NCBI GenBank assembly: GCA_023431185.1
Contig: JAEYXS010000047.1
Span: 46,370 to 110,369, forward strand
Length of the DNA: 64,000 nt
From: Verrucomicrobiota bacterium
GTDB lineage: Bacteria; Verrucomicrobiota; Verrucomicrobiia; Limisphaerales; JAEYXS01
Direction: 5' to 3'
Position numbers and translations under genes: made by a program. The first letter of the stretch is position 1. Each line of letters begins with the position of its first letter. Below the pieces are notes generated by a model. The model searched no databases. It saw nothing but the letters and a program-made list of their open reading frames with translations, and was not told where the DNA came from. Below, piece by piece: positions 53,652-62,614 of this stretch.

Positions 53652-55553
53652 TTAGAGAATACCCTCTTCCAGCCACGCATATTTCCCCGCCGTCACCTCC
53701 TGCGCCAGCCGGTAGTTCTCGCGATCCGCATTCTCATGCAGCGCGCGGAACAACGCCTTGATCCGCAGCCGCGCGCTGCGGCAGAAGCAATCCGCCAGCT
53801 CCAGCGCTTCGCCGCGATGCTCGCGTTCCCACAGGCTTTGCGCACGGGATAACGTCGCCGTCATCGCGAACAGTTCCGTGCCGATGTCCACGAACCGCCC
53901 CAGCAAGACCTGTTGCTTCTCCAGTTTCGGTCCGAAAAGCACCATCGCATGGAAGAGTGCCCGGCCCAGCTTGCGACTCGTGCGCCGCACATACCGCAGA
54001 TGCCCCGCCAGCGGGGACAGCACCTCCGGCATGCCGCTCCCGAGCGGCAGCCATTGCTGCGGATACCAGCGCGCGTAGAACAGCCCGGCTTTCACTGCTG
54101 CCTTCGCCCGTTCCTTCAGCGGCAACTGCGTGTTCAAGACCGCGCCACCCGCCCGCAGATGCGGGTCCAGCGCCTCGCGCGCGATGAAGAGCCGCATGAT
54201 CTCGCTCGAACCCTCGAAGATGGTGTTGATGCGGCTATCCCGCAGCATCCGCTCCACCGCCACCGGCTTCTCTCCGCGCGCCTTTAAGGATTCTGCCGTC
54301 TCATACCCACGTCCGCCCCGGATCTGCATCGTGTCGTTCACGATCTCCCAGGCGCGTTCCGTGCCCCAGAGCTTGCACATCGCCGCTTCCACGCGGATGT
54401 CCGCACGCTTGTCCTTGTCCACCCGGCTGGCGGTGAGCAGCGTCATCGCTTCCAGCGCGAAGACATCCGCCGCCATGCGCGCCAGCTTGTCCGCGATGGC
54501 CGCATGCTTGCCGATCGGTGCACCCCATTGCTCACGTTCCTTCGCCCACTCGCGGGAGATCTGGAGACAACGTTTCGCCAAGCCCGTGCAAGCCGCGGGC
54601 AACGTGAGCCGTCCCGTGTTCAACGTGGACAACGCCACCTTCAAACCCTTGCCTTCGCCGAGCAAAATGTTCTCGCGCGGCACCTTCACATCCGTGAAGC
54701 GGATCACGCCGTTATAAAGCGCACGCAAGCCCATGAAATGACAGCGCCGCATGACCTCCACACCCGGCGCACGCGTGTCCACGATGAAGGCCGTGATCTG
54801 GTCGCGGCCCTTGCCATCGCTGGTCGGCGTCTTCGCCATCACCACCAGCAAGCCCGCCTTCGTGCCATTTGTGCACCAGAGCTTCTCGCCGTTGATAAGA
54901 TAGTAGCGGCCATCTGCCGTCGGCTCCGCATGCGTCAGCATCCGGGCCGGATCAGAACCCACACCCGCCTCCGTCAACGCAAACGCCGTGATTTCCCCTT
55001 TCGCGATACGCGGCAGGAACCGTTTCTTCTGATCCTCCGTGCCGAACAGGATGAGCGGTTGTGGCACGCCGATGGATTGATGCGCCGAGATGAGCGCCGT
55101 GAGATTCCCACAATGGCTGCCCAGCAATTCCGCCGCGCGGCAATAATTCGTTTGCGACAGCCCCAGCCCGCCGAAGCGATGCGAGATCTTGATGCCGAAC
55201 GCCCCCAGTTGCTTGAGCCCTTGGATCACGTGCAATGGTATCTCACCCGTGTGATCAATCGCGTCCGGATCCACGTGCTGGCGCAGGTAATCACCCAGCC
55301 GATGCAGGAACGCATCTCCCTGATCACGGTCTTCATGCCGTTGCTCCGGGAACGGGAACACGTCCGCAAACCGCGTCTCGCCCATGAACAACCCGCTGGC
55401 ATAAGTGGTGCGGTTGCGTTCCGGTTCGCGTGCCGCCTCGGTCATCTCCAAGGCCGCCCGTTGCCCGGCGGACATCTTGGACGTGTCGATCATCTCGACC
55501 GGTTGCTCCACCCGTGTGTTCGTGTTCGTTTCCGTGTGTTCCAGAGTTTTCAT
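53652..55553 (-). CDS. Acyl-CoA dehydrogenase, long form
   Basis: From the ATG at 55553 the protein has 633 residues, much longer than the usual 380-400. Order: a Glu/Thr-rich N-terminal extension, the FAD-dependent dehydrogenase core (about 50-430; AFALTEAGVGSDPARMLT, LWCTNGTKAGLLVVMAKT) and catalytic-site NTIFEGSSEIMRL, then a C-terminal extension of about 180 residues. This layout resembles mitochondrial VLCAD-type enzymes. It oxidises acyl-CoA to trans-2-enoyl-CoA. It is the last gene of the beta-oxidation operon and overlaps the upstream gene by four bases (ATGA). Confidence 0.92.
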   Translation of the reverse strand: MKTLEHTETNTNTRVEQPVEMIDTSKMSAGQRAALEMTEAAREPERNRTTYASGLFMGETRFADVFPFPEQRHEDRDQGDAFLHRLGDYLRQHVDPDAIDHTGEIPLHVIQGLKQLGAFGIKISHRFGGLGLSQTNYCRAAELLGSHCGNLTALISAHQSIGVPQPLILFGTEDQKKRFLPRIAKGEITAFALTEAGVGSDPARMLTHAEPTADGRYYLINGEKLWCTNGTKAGLLVVMAKTPTSDGKGRDQITAFIVDTRAPGVEVMRRCHFMGLRALYNGVIRFTDVKVPRENILLGEGKGLKVALSTLNTGRLTLPAACTGLAKRCLQISREWAKEREQWGAPIGKHAAIADKLARMAADVFALEAMTLLTASRVDKDKRADIRVEAAMCKLWGTERAWEIVNDTMQIRGGRGYETAESLKARGEKPVAVERMLRDSRINTIFEGSSEIMRLFIAREALDPHLRAGGAVLNTQLPLKERAKAAVKAGLFYARWYPQQWLPLGSGMPEVLSPLAGHLRYVRRTSRKLGRALFHAMVLFGPKLEKQQVLLGRFVDIGTELFAMTATLSRAQSLWEREHRGEALELADCFCRSARLRIKALFRALHENADRENYRLAQEVTAGKYAWLEEGIL

Positions 55554-57832
55554 ACGACGACTCCTTTCTGGGGATAGAACGTTTCCTGACGTTGTGCCTT
55601 CCGCAGCAAAAGCGCGCACGGGGCGAAATACGGATCGCCCAAGTCAGCCTCGTGTTGCAAGTCATGCACGATGCGGGCGATGCCGATCGCATCCGCATAC
55701 CGCAGCGGCCCACCCCGGAACGGCGCGAAGCCCGTGCCCATGACCATCGCGAAATCCACATCCTCCGGTGCTGTCACGACTTCCTCCTCCAGGCAACGCG
55801 CCGCTTCATTGATCATCAGCAGCACCATGCGGTTTTGCAGGTCGGCGCGGGAGAGCCGGTTCGCCCAGCTCGGTTGCTGGAACATCCGCACGGCTTCGTT
55901 CGGTTCCGGCTTCTTCAGCTCATGCCGGTAAAATCCATGCTCGCTCTTCCGCCCCAGCAATCCCGCCGCCAGCATGCTCTTCAGGACGGGTGGCGTGTTC
56001 ATGCGATCCGCGAAATGCAGCGTGAGCGTCTCCGCGACGTGATGCGCCACATCGAGGCCCACTTCATCCACCAGCCGCAGTGGCCCCATCGGCATGCCGA
56101 ACTCCAGCATCGCCCCGTCAATGTCCTCGATGCTCGCACCCGCCGTGAACAGCGTGGCCGCCTCCATCAGATACGGCATCAGGATGCGGTTCACGAGGAA
56201 GCCCGGGCTGTCACTCACCACCACCGGCAACTTGCCGATCTGTTGCACAAAACGCACCGTGCGCTCCAGCACCAGTGGGTCCGTGTGATGCCCCACCACG
56301 ACTTCCACCAGTTGCATGCGATGCACCGGATTGAAGAAGTGGATGCCCACTACCCGCTCCGGCGAATCCGTCGCCGCCGCGATCTCCGAGACGGACAACG
56401 CCGAAGTGTTCGTCGCCAAGATCGTGTCCGGCCGTGTGTGCTCCGCCAAATGCCGGAACAAGTCTTTCTTCAAATCCATCTTCTCCACTGCCGCCTCGAT
56501 GACCAGGTCCGTGTGCCGCAACGAGACGTCACTGGTCGCCGGATAGATGCGGTCATATCCGGCCCGCGCTTCCACCCGTGTCAGGATGTGGCGCTTCACG
56601 GCGTCCTCGTAATTCTTGTGGATCGTCGTCATGCCGCGCGCCACCGCTTCCGGATTCAGGTCGCGCAGGATCACCGGCAGCTTGCGTGAACTGAGCCAGT
56701 GCGCGATGCCCGCTCCCATCACCCCCGCGCCGATGACCGCCGGATGCTTGATGGCTGGTAACCGGTCCGCACTCGAAATGCTCTTCGTGCCCGGCTTGCG
56801 CGCTGGGACCGGTCGCAGGCTGAACCCCGTTTCCGCCTGCACCTTCTTCGCCCGTTCTTGCAGGAAGAAGAGGCGCATCAAATTCCGCGCTGCCTCCGTG
56901 TTCGCGAGCTGCATGATCGCTTCCCGCTCGCGCATCAGCGAATTCTCGACGGCATCACCCACACCCAGGCAGGTGACTTCGAGCGCCTTGAGCACCGCCG
57001 GATAATGTCCGTAGGTATCGCGCATCACCCGCGCGCGCAGTAACGGCAAGGCCATTCGTGCCACGGGTTTATTATTCGTGAACAAAACGCCAAGTTTACG
57101 TGAAGCGGACCGTTTGCCGCGTTTGAGCCATTGCCGCGCCAGTTCCAACAGACGTTCCTTCGGCGCAGTAGCATCGATGAGGCCGAGCTTGAGTGCCTTG
57201 CGCGCTGGGACGGTCTTGCCTTTCAGGATCAGGTCCAGCGCCACGGGCAAGCCCACCAGTTTCGGCAACCGCGTGCACCCGCCCCATGCGGGCAAGATGC
57301 CCAGTTGCGTCTCCGGGAAGCCCAGCTTCGTCGCCTTGTCCGGTGAGGCGAGCCGGTAATCGCATGCCAGCGCGAGTTCCATGCCGCCGCCGACACAGGC
57401 CCCGTGGATGGCGGCCGCGGTCGGAACTTTCAGCGATGCTAAAAGAGCGAAGACGCGCTGCCCGAGTTCGATGAAATCGACCAGACCGGGTGACGGAGTA
57501 TCGGCTGGTGATTCCACCGAAGCAGACAACGCGTGCAAATCAGCGCCCGCGATGAAGATGGACTCCTTGGCACTGCGCAACACGAGACTGCGCACGCGCT
57601 CATCGCGCTCGATGATGCCGAGATGTTCTTCCAGTTCATGCAGGACGGACTCGTTGAAGACATTGGCGGAGGTGCCGGGACAGTCGAAGGTCAGCACACA
57701 GACGCCATCGGCCAGCACCTCATGCTGCACTGCGCCGCCGGGCATGACCGGCTCGCTTGCCGGCACCGGCTTGGTCTCCGCTTCCCCCGGCTTCGTGACC
57801 AGACGTTCCGTGATGGGTTTCGTTACTTTCAT
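55550..57832 (-). CDS. fadJ: Fused enoyl-CoA hydratase / 3-hydroxyacyl-CoA dehydrogenase
   Basis: The 760-residue protein joins an enoyl-CoA hydratase domain (about 30-250) to a 3-hydroxyacyl-CoA dehydrogenase (about 370-740). Hydratase residues are the catalytic Glu pair in GGGMEL and LGFPET. The dehydrogenase has NAD-binding VIGAGVMGAGIAHW and GIHFFNPVHRMQLVEV with the catalytic His. It carries out the two middle steps of beta-oxidation. An N-terminal extension of about 20 residues is Pro/Glu-rich. It overlaps both neighbours by four bases. Confidence 0.94.
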   Translation of the reverse strand: MKVTKPITERLVTKPGEAETKPVPASEPVMPGGAVQHEVLADGVCVLTFDCPGTSANVFNESVLHELEEHLGIIERDERVRSLVLRSAKESIFIAGADLHALSASVESPADTPSPGLVDFIELGQRVFALLASLKVPTAAAIHGACVGGGMELALACDYRLASPDKATKLGFPETQLGILPAWGGCTRLPKLVGLPVALDLILKGKTVPARKALKLGLIDATAPKERLLELARQWLKRGKRSASRKLGVLFTNNKPVARMALPLLRARVMRDTYGHYPAVLKALEVTCLGVGDAVENSLMREREAIMQLANTEAARNLMRLFFLQERAKKVQAETGFSLRPVPARKPGTKSISSADRLPAIKHPAVIGAGVMGAGIAHWLSSRKLPVILRDLNPEAVARGMTTIHKNYEDAVKRHILTRVEARAGYDRIYPATSDVSLRHTDLVIEAAVEKMDLKKDLFRHLAEHTRPDTILATNTSALSVSEIAAATDSPERVVGIHFFNPVHRMQLVEVVVGHHTDPLVLERTVRFVQQIGKLPVVVSDSPGFLVNRILMPYLMEAATLFTAGASIEDIDGAMLEFGMPMGPLRLVDEVGLDVAHHVAETLTLHFADRMNTPPVLKSMLAAGLLGRKSEHGFYRHELKKPEPNEAVRMFQQPSWANRLSRADLQNRMVLLMINEAARCLEEEVVTAPEDVDFAMVMGTGFAPFRGGPLRYADAIGIARIVHDLQHEADLGDPYFAPCALLLRKAQRQETFYPQKGVVV

Positions 57833-59112
57833 ATGCTCCTTTCCAGCCAGACCGCACCGCCCTGGCCGCCGCCCACACAGAGGGAGACCAGCGCGTTCTT
57901 GGCCTGACGTCTTTCCAATTCCTTCAACGCCGTCAAAATCAATCGGGCCCCGGTGGCCCCCACCGGATGGCCGAGGGCGATCGCCCCGCCATTCACATTC
58001 AAGCGGTCCAACGGCACTTCACCCAACGGAGTGCGTCGGCCCAAAACTTTCCGCGCGAACTTCTCCGACTTCAGCGCGGCCAGGACCGCCAGCACCTGCG
58101 CGGCAAAAGCTTCGTTCAGCTCAAACAAATCGGCCTCCGCCAGATCCAAGCCCGTCGTCTCTTCCAGCCGGTCCAGCGCGAACACCGGGCCCAAGCCCAT
58201 GCGTTCCGGATCGCAACCGCTATACGCATACGCCTTCAAATAACCGAGCGGTTGATAGCCCAGCTCCTCCGCCATCTCGCCGCTCATCACCAGCAGCGCC
58301 GCTGCACCATCAGTGACCTGGGAGGAATTGCCCGCGGTGACCGTGCCCGTGTGCCGCTCAAAGATAGGCCGCAACTTCGCCAGCACTTCCGGCGATTGAT
58401 CCGTGCGCGGCCCGTTATCTTTCACCACCGGATTTTTCCCCGGCAGATAAACCGGTGCGATCTCCGCCGCCAGCCGATCAACGGCCTCCAATGCCTTGCG
58501 ATGCGATTCCATCGCGAACGCATCCTGTTCCTCGCGCGTGATGCCGAGTTCACGCGCCAGCACTTCCGCCGTCTGACCCATGTTCAGGCCGCAGGTCGGA
58601 TCAGTGAGACCGAGCAGCAAGCCGACGCGCGGACTGAAATCATGCGGCCGGAAATTCAGCAATGCCTGCACCTTCTGCGGCAAGTCCTTCGCTTTATTGA
58701 ACCCGGCGAACTTGTCCGCCGCACCCGGCGGAAAGAGCAGCGGCACTTGCGACATGCTTTCCGCGCCGCCCACGATGAACACCTCACCGCGTCCGGCCAT
58801 CATGTGTTCATACGCCTGCGTGACGGCCTCCATGCCGGAGGCGCAGTTGCGATGCACGGTGAGCGCCGGGACTTTCTCCGGGATGCCCGCACGCAAGGCG
58901 ATGACCCGTGCGACATTCGCCGCGTCTGCCGGTTGCGCCACGCAGCCGAAGATGACTTCATCCACCAGTGCCGGGTCCAATCCGGTGCGCGTGAGCAGTG
59001 CGTTCACCGCGTTGCGCCCGAGTTCATCCGCGCCCAGTGCGGCGAATTCTGTGCCCGCTTTGCTGAACGGCGTGCGGACACCGTCCACGATGGCTAGTTG
59101 TTGCGTTTTCAT
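57829..59112 (-). CDS. fadI: Acetyl-CoA acyltransferase (3-ketoacyl-CoA thiolase)
   Basis: The 427-residue enzyme cleaves 3-ketoacyl-CoA to acetyl-CoA. The active-site Cys is in [14 protein letters not shown] (about 91), and [11 protein letters not shown] and [13 protein letters not shown] give the other two catalytic loops (His and the second Cys). Length is that of FadI/trifunctional-type thiolases rather than 390-residue FadA. It partners the fused FadJ-like gene that follows with a four-base overlap. Confidence 0.94.
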   Translation of the reverse strand: MKTQQLAIVDGVRTPFSKAGTEFAALGADELGRNAVNALLTRTGLDPALVDEVIFGCVAQPADAANVARVIALRAGIPEKVPALTVHRNCASGMEAVTQAYEHMMAGRGEVFIVGGAESMSQVPLLFPPGAADKFAGFNKAKDLPQKVQALLNFRPHDFSPRVGLLLGLTDPTCGLNMGQTAEVLARELGITREEQDAFAMESHRKALEAVDRLAAEIAPVYLPGKNPVVKDNGPRTDQSPEVLAKLRPIFERHTGTVTAGNSSQVTDGAAALLVMSGEMAEELGYQPLGYLKAYAYSGCDPERMGLGPVFALDRLEETTGLDLAEADLFELNEAFAAQVLAVLAALKSEKFARKVLGRRTPLGEVPLDRLNVNGGAIALGHPVGATGARLILTALKELERRQAKNALVSLCVGGGQGGAVWLERSI

Positions 59113-60659
59113 GAGGCCACCTCGATTTCTGATAAATGGTTACGGTTATTAGCTGTGGAACCGTTCTGCTTGGGTGCAGTGGTTTTCGGCCGGTGATCTA
59201 CGACTTTCTGTTCCTTGAGTTGCGTGCCGACCCCTTGCAGCTCACGCATGGTGGCGGCGTCATGGAACTCGATGCGATTGGGCCGGAATTCCGTGCGCGC
59301 AGCGAAACGATTGTTCAAGCTGCGCACCATCATCGCCTCCGGCGCTTCGTTCAGCGCGTGCACATGCAAAATGACTTCGTCCAGTTCCAGCGGATCATCG
59401 TGCTGTTTGCGCAGCTCGAGCTGCCAGGCGCCGATACCCGGGGCATCGTCGAGCACATGCTCCAGTTCATTGAAATCCACCAGCGTGCCCTTCAGCTTGT
59501 CCAAGTGCATCTCGCGGATCTCGGAACGGCGGGAGATGCGCCCCACCAGCCGCGGCAGAAGGCGCTCGCAGTAAGGGCACTTCGCATAAGTCAGCCCGCC
59601 ATCGATGTAATCCCCCGTGCGATACCGCAGTACCACGCTGCCCCGCGCATCCAATGGCGTGTAAACGATCTCGCCCGGCTGACCGTTCGGGACGACTTCA
59701 CCGGTGGCAGGATCGATGATCTCGATGATGCCCGTGTCCGGATACAGGTGATAACCCGTCGTCGGTTCATCCACGGCGCACGGACATTCCGCCCATGCGC
59801 ATTTCGCTTCGGTGAAACCATAGGTGCTGATCACCTCGATATCTTTCGCTCCCAATTCGGCGGCGAAGAGCGCGAGCTTGCGGCGCATGCCGTCGGGGAC
59901 TTTCTCGCCACCGAGCACGATGCGTTTCAGGTTCGGGCAACGCACTCCTTCTTGCACCGCTTCATGCAGCACGTGATAGATGAAGGTCGGCATGCCGATG
60001 AGCACATCCGGCTGGATCTTGCGCACCATGCGGAGGTTGCCATCGGTGCCCATCACCTTGCCGCCGCCCGTGCTCAGCATGAACACGCCGAACTCCTTGG
60101 CTCCATAATGCGTCTGCCAGAAGGCCAGATGCGGCGCATACGGAAAGAGGTTCAGCAAACGGTACTCGCTCCGCGCCTCGCACACTTGGAACAACCGCAA
60201 GCCCGTGCTCGCCAGCAAGTCCATGTCGTGGCCTGTGTAAACGAACGGCACCGGGTCAGCGGAGCGGCCCGTCGTGCTGGTCATGAAGATGGGGCGGTAC
60301 TCGTGTTGCAATTCACGCTTCGCCGTCTCGCGTCCATTGAGCAGCGCGTTGAGGATCGTGCCCGGCCGTTTCGCCAGCACCTGCGGATCAGGCACCAGCA
60401 CGAAGTCACGGTATTTCGTCGGCTTCTCTTCCGTGGGCATGAGGTCCACCTTGCTGGTGAAGGGCAGCAGGCGCAGGTCTTCCACCTTATGAAAATCATC
60501 AGCGGTCAGGCCGCGTTCGTGGAACAGTGCGCGATAATGCGCGGAGAAAGGCAGCACCGTGTGCTTCAGCCAGTCGTGCAACTGGCGGCCTTGCAGGCGG
60601 CGGATGGTTTCCTCAGGCAGCGACTGCCATCCGGTTTTGAGCTGTGTCAGCGCTTTCAT
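59109..60659 (-). CDS. PaaK-like acyl/aryl-CoA ligase
   Basis: The ATG at 60659 gives 516 residues. The AMP-binding motif MTSTTGRSADPVPFVYT (about 125-140) and LIGMPTFIYHVLHEA, STYGFTEAKCAWAECP and DGGLTYAKCPYCERLLPRLVGRISRR fit the phenylacetate-CoA ligase branch of adenylate-forming enzymes. Paired Cys near the motifs (CAWAECPC and CPYC) suggest a bound metal. It should activate a carboxylic acid with CoA and ATP. It sits where a FadD acyl-CoA synthetase would be expected. Its start lies 46 bases inside the patatin gene and its stop overlaps the thiolase start by four bases. Confidence 0.85.
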   Translation of the reverse strand: MKALTQLKTGWQSLPEETIRRLQGRQLHDWLKHTVLPFSAHYRALFHERGLTADDFHKVEDLRLLPFTSKVDLMPTEEKPTKYRDFVLVPDPQVLAKRPGTILNALLNGRETAKRELQHEYRPIFMTSTTGRSADPVPFVYTGHDMDLLASTGLRLFQVCEARSEYRLLNLFPYAPHLAFWQTHYGAKEFGVFMLSTGGGKVMGTDGNLRMVRKIQPDVLIGMPTFIYHVLHEAVQEGVRCPNLKRIVLGGEKVPDGMRRKLALFAAELGAKDIEVISTYGFTEAKCAWAECPCAVDEPTTGYHLYPDTGIIEIIDPATGEVVPNGQPGEIVYTPLDARGSVVLRYRTGDYIDGGLTYAKCPYCERLLPRLVGRISRRSEIREMHLDKLKGTLVDFNELEHVLDDAPGIGAWQLELRKQHDDPLELDEVILHVHALNEAPEAMMVRSLNNRFAARTEFRPNRIEFHDAATMRELQGVGTQLKEQKVVDHRPKTTAPKQNGSTANNRNHLSEIEVAS

Positions 60660-62331
60660 GGGTTTCCTTTCCTCTGACCAGTTTGCGGATCTCATCAAGC
60701 TGTTCCTGGGCGGCCAGACGGCCCAGGGAGATGTATTTCGCGGGTTTGCTGAACTCATGCCACTTGCCGTCACAGGCGAGCGGACGGAGCACCACATCCG
60801 CCTGGCGGCAGGCTTCCTCGGCCACGCGGATCTGTGCGCCGTGCACACTGCGCATGAGGTTGTCGAGGATGTTGCCGGGGGCGAAGTAGTTGAAATGCCG
60901 GTTCAGGAATTGCAGCATGGAGAAACGTTTCGGCTCCGCTTCCGCATGTTCGCGTTCCAGATCGCGCACGCAACGCAGGTAGGCGGGCGTGGGGATGGTG
61001 TTCACAGCGATGATGTGCTCCACCCCCATCTCCCGCAGCACATCCACCGGCAAGGGATCGGATACGCCGCCATCCACGAACGTCTCGTTCCCGATCTTAA
61101 CCGGCACACAGACGCCAGGGATCGCGCTGCTGGCATGCACCGCACTGGCGACCTTGCCGCTGGCGAACACCGCGCGTTCCAATGTGTCGATGTTCGTCGC
61201 GACGATGCGCAAGGGCCGCACCATGTCCGAGAAATGCGCTTCGCCGATCGTGCGTTCCAGCCGCCGCCGGACCGCATTGCCATAGATGAACCCTTGCCGC
61301 GGCGGGAAGCCGGGATCGAGCAGCTTGCAGAAACCCCAGCGGCCTTTCACTTCACCGGCAAGATCTTCAATCAGATGTCCATCATGCCCATGCGCCCAAA
61401 GCGCGGCGATGTAGGAGCCCATGCTGCAACCGGCCACAACATCCACGCCGATGCCGTTCTCCTCCAGCACCTGGATGACTCCGATGTGCGAGAGTCCTTT
61501 CGCGCCACCCGAAGAAAGCGCCAGCCCGATGCGTGTCCCGGCGATCTCGCGCGCCAGCCCACGCAACTGGATCTCCCGCGCGCCGGCACAATCGCGCAAC
61601 ACCTGCAGGCTGCCCACGCCCTCGCTCGTCATGCGACCGTAGAGCGCGGGCGGATCGATCTCTTCCGTGCGATAAAACAGTTCCGTGAACCCATGCGCCA
61701 GTTCGCCTTCCTCCAGGTAGAGCAGCGGTTTCAGATGCGGCTTGCGACCCGTGCTCAGCGTGTCGAGTTCCTTCGTGATGAGATGATAATTGTAAACTTG
61801 GTTCGGCGATTGGCGCAGGAGTATGAACGCCTTGTCCACCACACCCAACACGCGGCAAAGGGCATCCGCCTTCAATTCGGCCGAAGCCAGCAGCAACACA
61901 TGCGCGTAATGCTCGCGCGCATGCCGCAGCAGGCTTTGCAGAGCCATCAGCTCTTCCGCCGTGTCACCGAGCGTGGCTTCGAGCCAGTCGGCCTTGGGCT
62001 TGGAGATGTCCAACAAGTGACTCAGCGCGAATTCTCCATTCAGATGCGGCGGTGCCGTCAACCAGTCCGTAAGGGCAAAGGGTGCTCCATGCGGCGAAAG
62101 CGAAAGCACCAGCGGTCGCCGGGCCGTTTCGAGCTTCAGCAGATGCGTGATCTTCTCCACGATCTCGGCGGCGGGCAGATTCGTCGTGAACGGTGCGAAA
62201 GCGACCACGGGCGAGGGCCCAACGGGCTGGGGCGGTGGTGTGAGGAGATGACCAAAACGGAAGGTGCGAGGGAGATTTTCCCCCGGCGCAATGGTTCCCT
62301 GTAAGGTCTTGAGCATTTCCGTCACCGCCAT
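60613..62331 (-). CDS. Patatin-like phospholipase, NTE-type architecture
   Basis: The 572-residue protein has a C-terminal patatin domain (about 265-470): oxyanion loop LSSGGAKGLSHIG, nucleophile in GCSMGS (about Ser302) and catalytic DGGVSDPLP (about Asp420). The first 250 residues form a Rossmann-like domain (VVAFAPFTTNLPAAEIVEKI, HVLLLASAELKADAL) similar to the region between cyclic-nucleotide domains and patatin in neuropathy target esterase. It lacks a P-loop and any cyclic-nucleotide domain here. No signal peptide. It probably releases fatty acids from phospholipid or storage lipid. It is the first gene of the beta-oxidation operon and overlaps the next gene by 47 bases. Confidence 0.88.
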   Translation of the reverse strand: MAVTEMLKTLQGTIAPGENLPRTFRFGHLLTPPPQPVGPSPVVAFAPFTTNLPAAEIVEKITHLLKLETARRPLVLSLSPHGAPFALTDWLTAPPHLNGEFALSHLLDISKPKADWLEATLGDTAEELMALQSLLRHAREHYAHVLLLASAELKADALCRVLGVVDKAFILLRQSPNQVYNYHLITKELDTLSTGRKPHLKPLLYLEEGELAHGFTELFYRTEEIDPPALYGRMTSEGVGSLQVLRDCAGAREIQLRGLAREIAGTRIGLALSSGGAKGLSHIGVIQVLEENGIGVDVVAGCSMGSYIAALWAHGHDGHLIEDLAGEVKGRWGFCKLLDPGFPPRQGFIYGNAVRRRLERTIGEAHFSDMVRPLRIVATNIDTLERAVFASGKVASAVHASSAIPGVCVPVKIGNETFVDGGVSDPLPVDVLREMGVEHIIAVNTIPTPAYLRCVRDLEREHAEAEPKRFSMLQFLNRHFNYFAPGNILDNLMRSVHGAQIRVAEEACRQADVVLRPLACDGKWHEFSKPAKYISLGRLAAQEQLDEIRKLVRGKETHESADTAQNRMAVAA

Positions 62332-62467
62332 TGACGGTGACCGGAATGGAACGCCTTGCGCGGACTCAGACGCTTAGAACTTCGGGCGTCCCCGGCTTAC
62401 CGTCGCCGGCTCTGTTAAGGGTTATCACTGTAACTGTTGAGTCCATTTGCTGTGCTTACTTATTCTG

Positions 62468-62477
62468 ACGTTAACGT
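62468..62477. promoter_or_regulatory. Perfect palindrome, possible operator of beta-oxidation operon
   Basis: ACGTTAACGT lies about 140 bases upstream of the patatin start. On the minus strand a -35-like TTGACG (62495-62500) is about 17 bases before TACGTT, so the palindrome would overlap a weak -10 box. TetR-type fatty-acid regulators use similar sites, but no regulator gene is near. Inference only. Confidence 0.4.
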
Positions 62478-62614
62478 AATCTAATTTGTTCAAACGTCAA
62501 ACGGTCCGGAGCGTTTTTCATGCATTTCGCGAAATAACTTACCAAGGCAGTAATGCCCATGCAAAAAGTAACATCGTATGCGATGCTAGATTCTTGTCCG
62601 GCGGGTATTCAAAT

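Noticed and set aside
60559..62304. 581-residue frame antisense to the patatin gene
   Set aside because: Shadow of a gene with intact catalytic motifs; no motif of its own.
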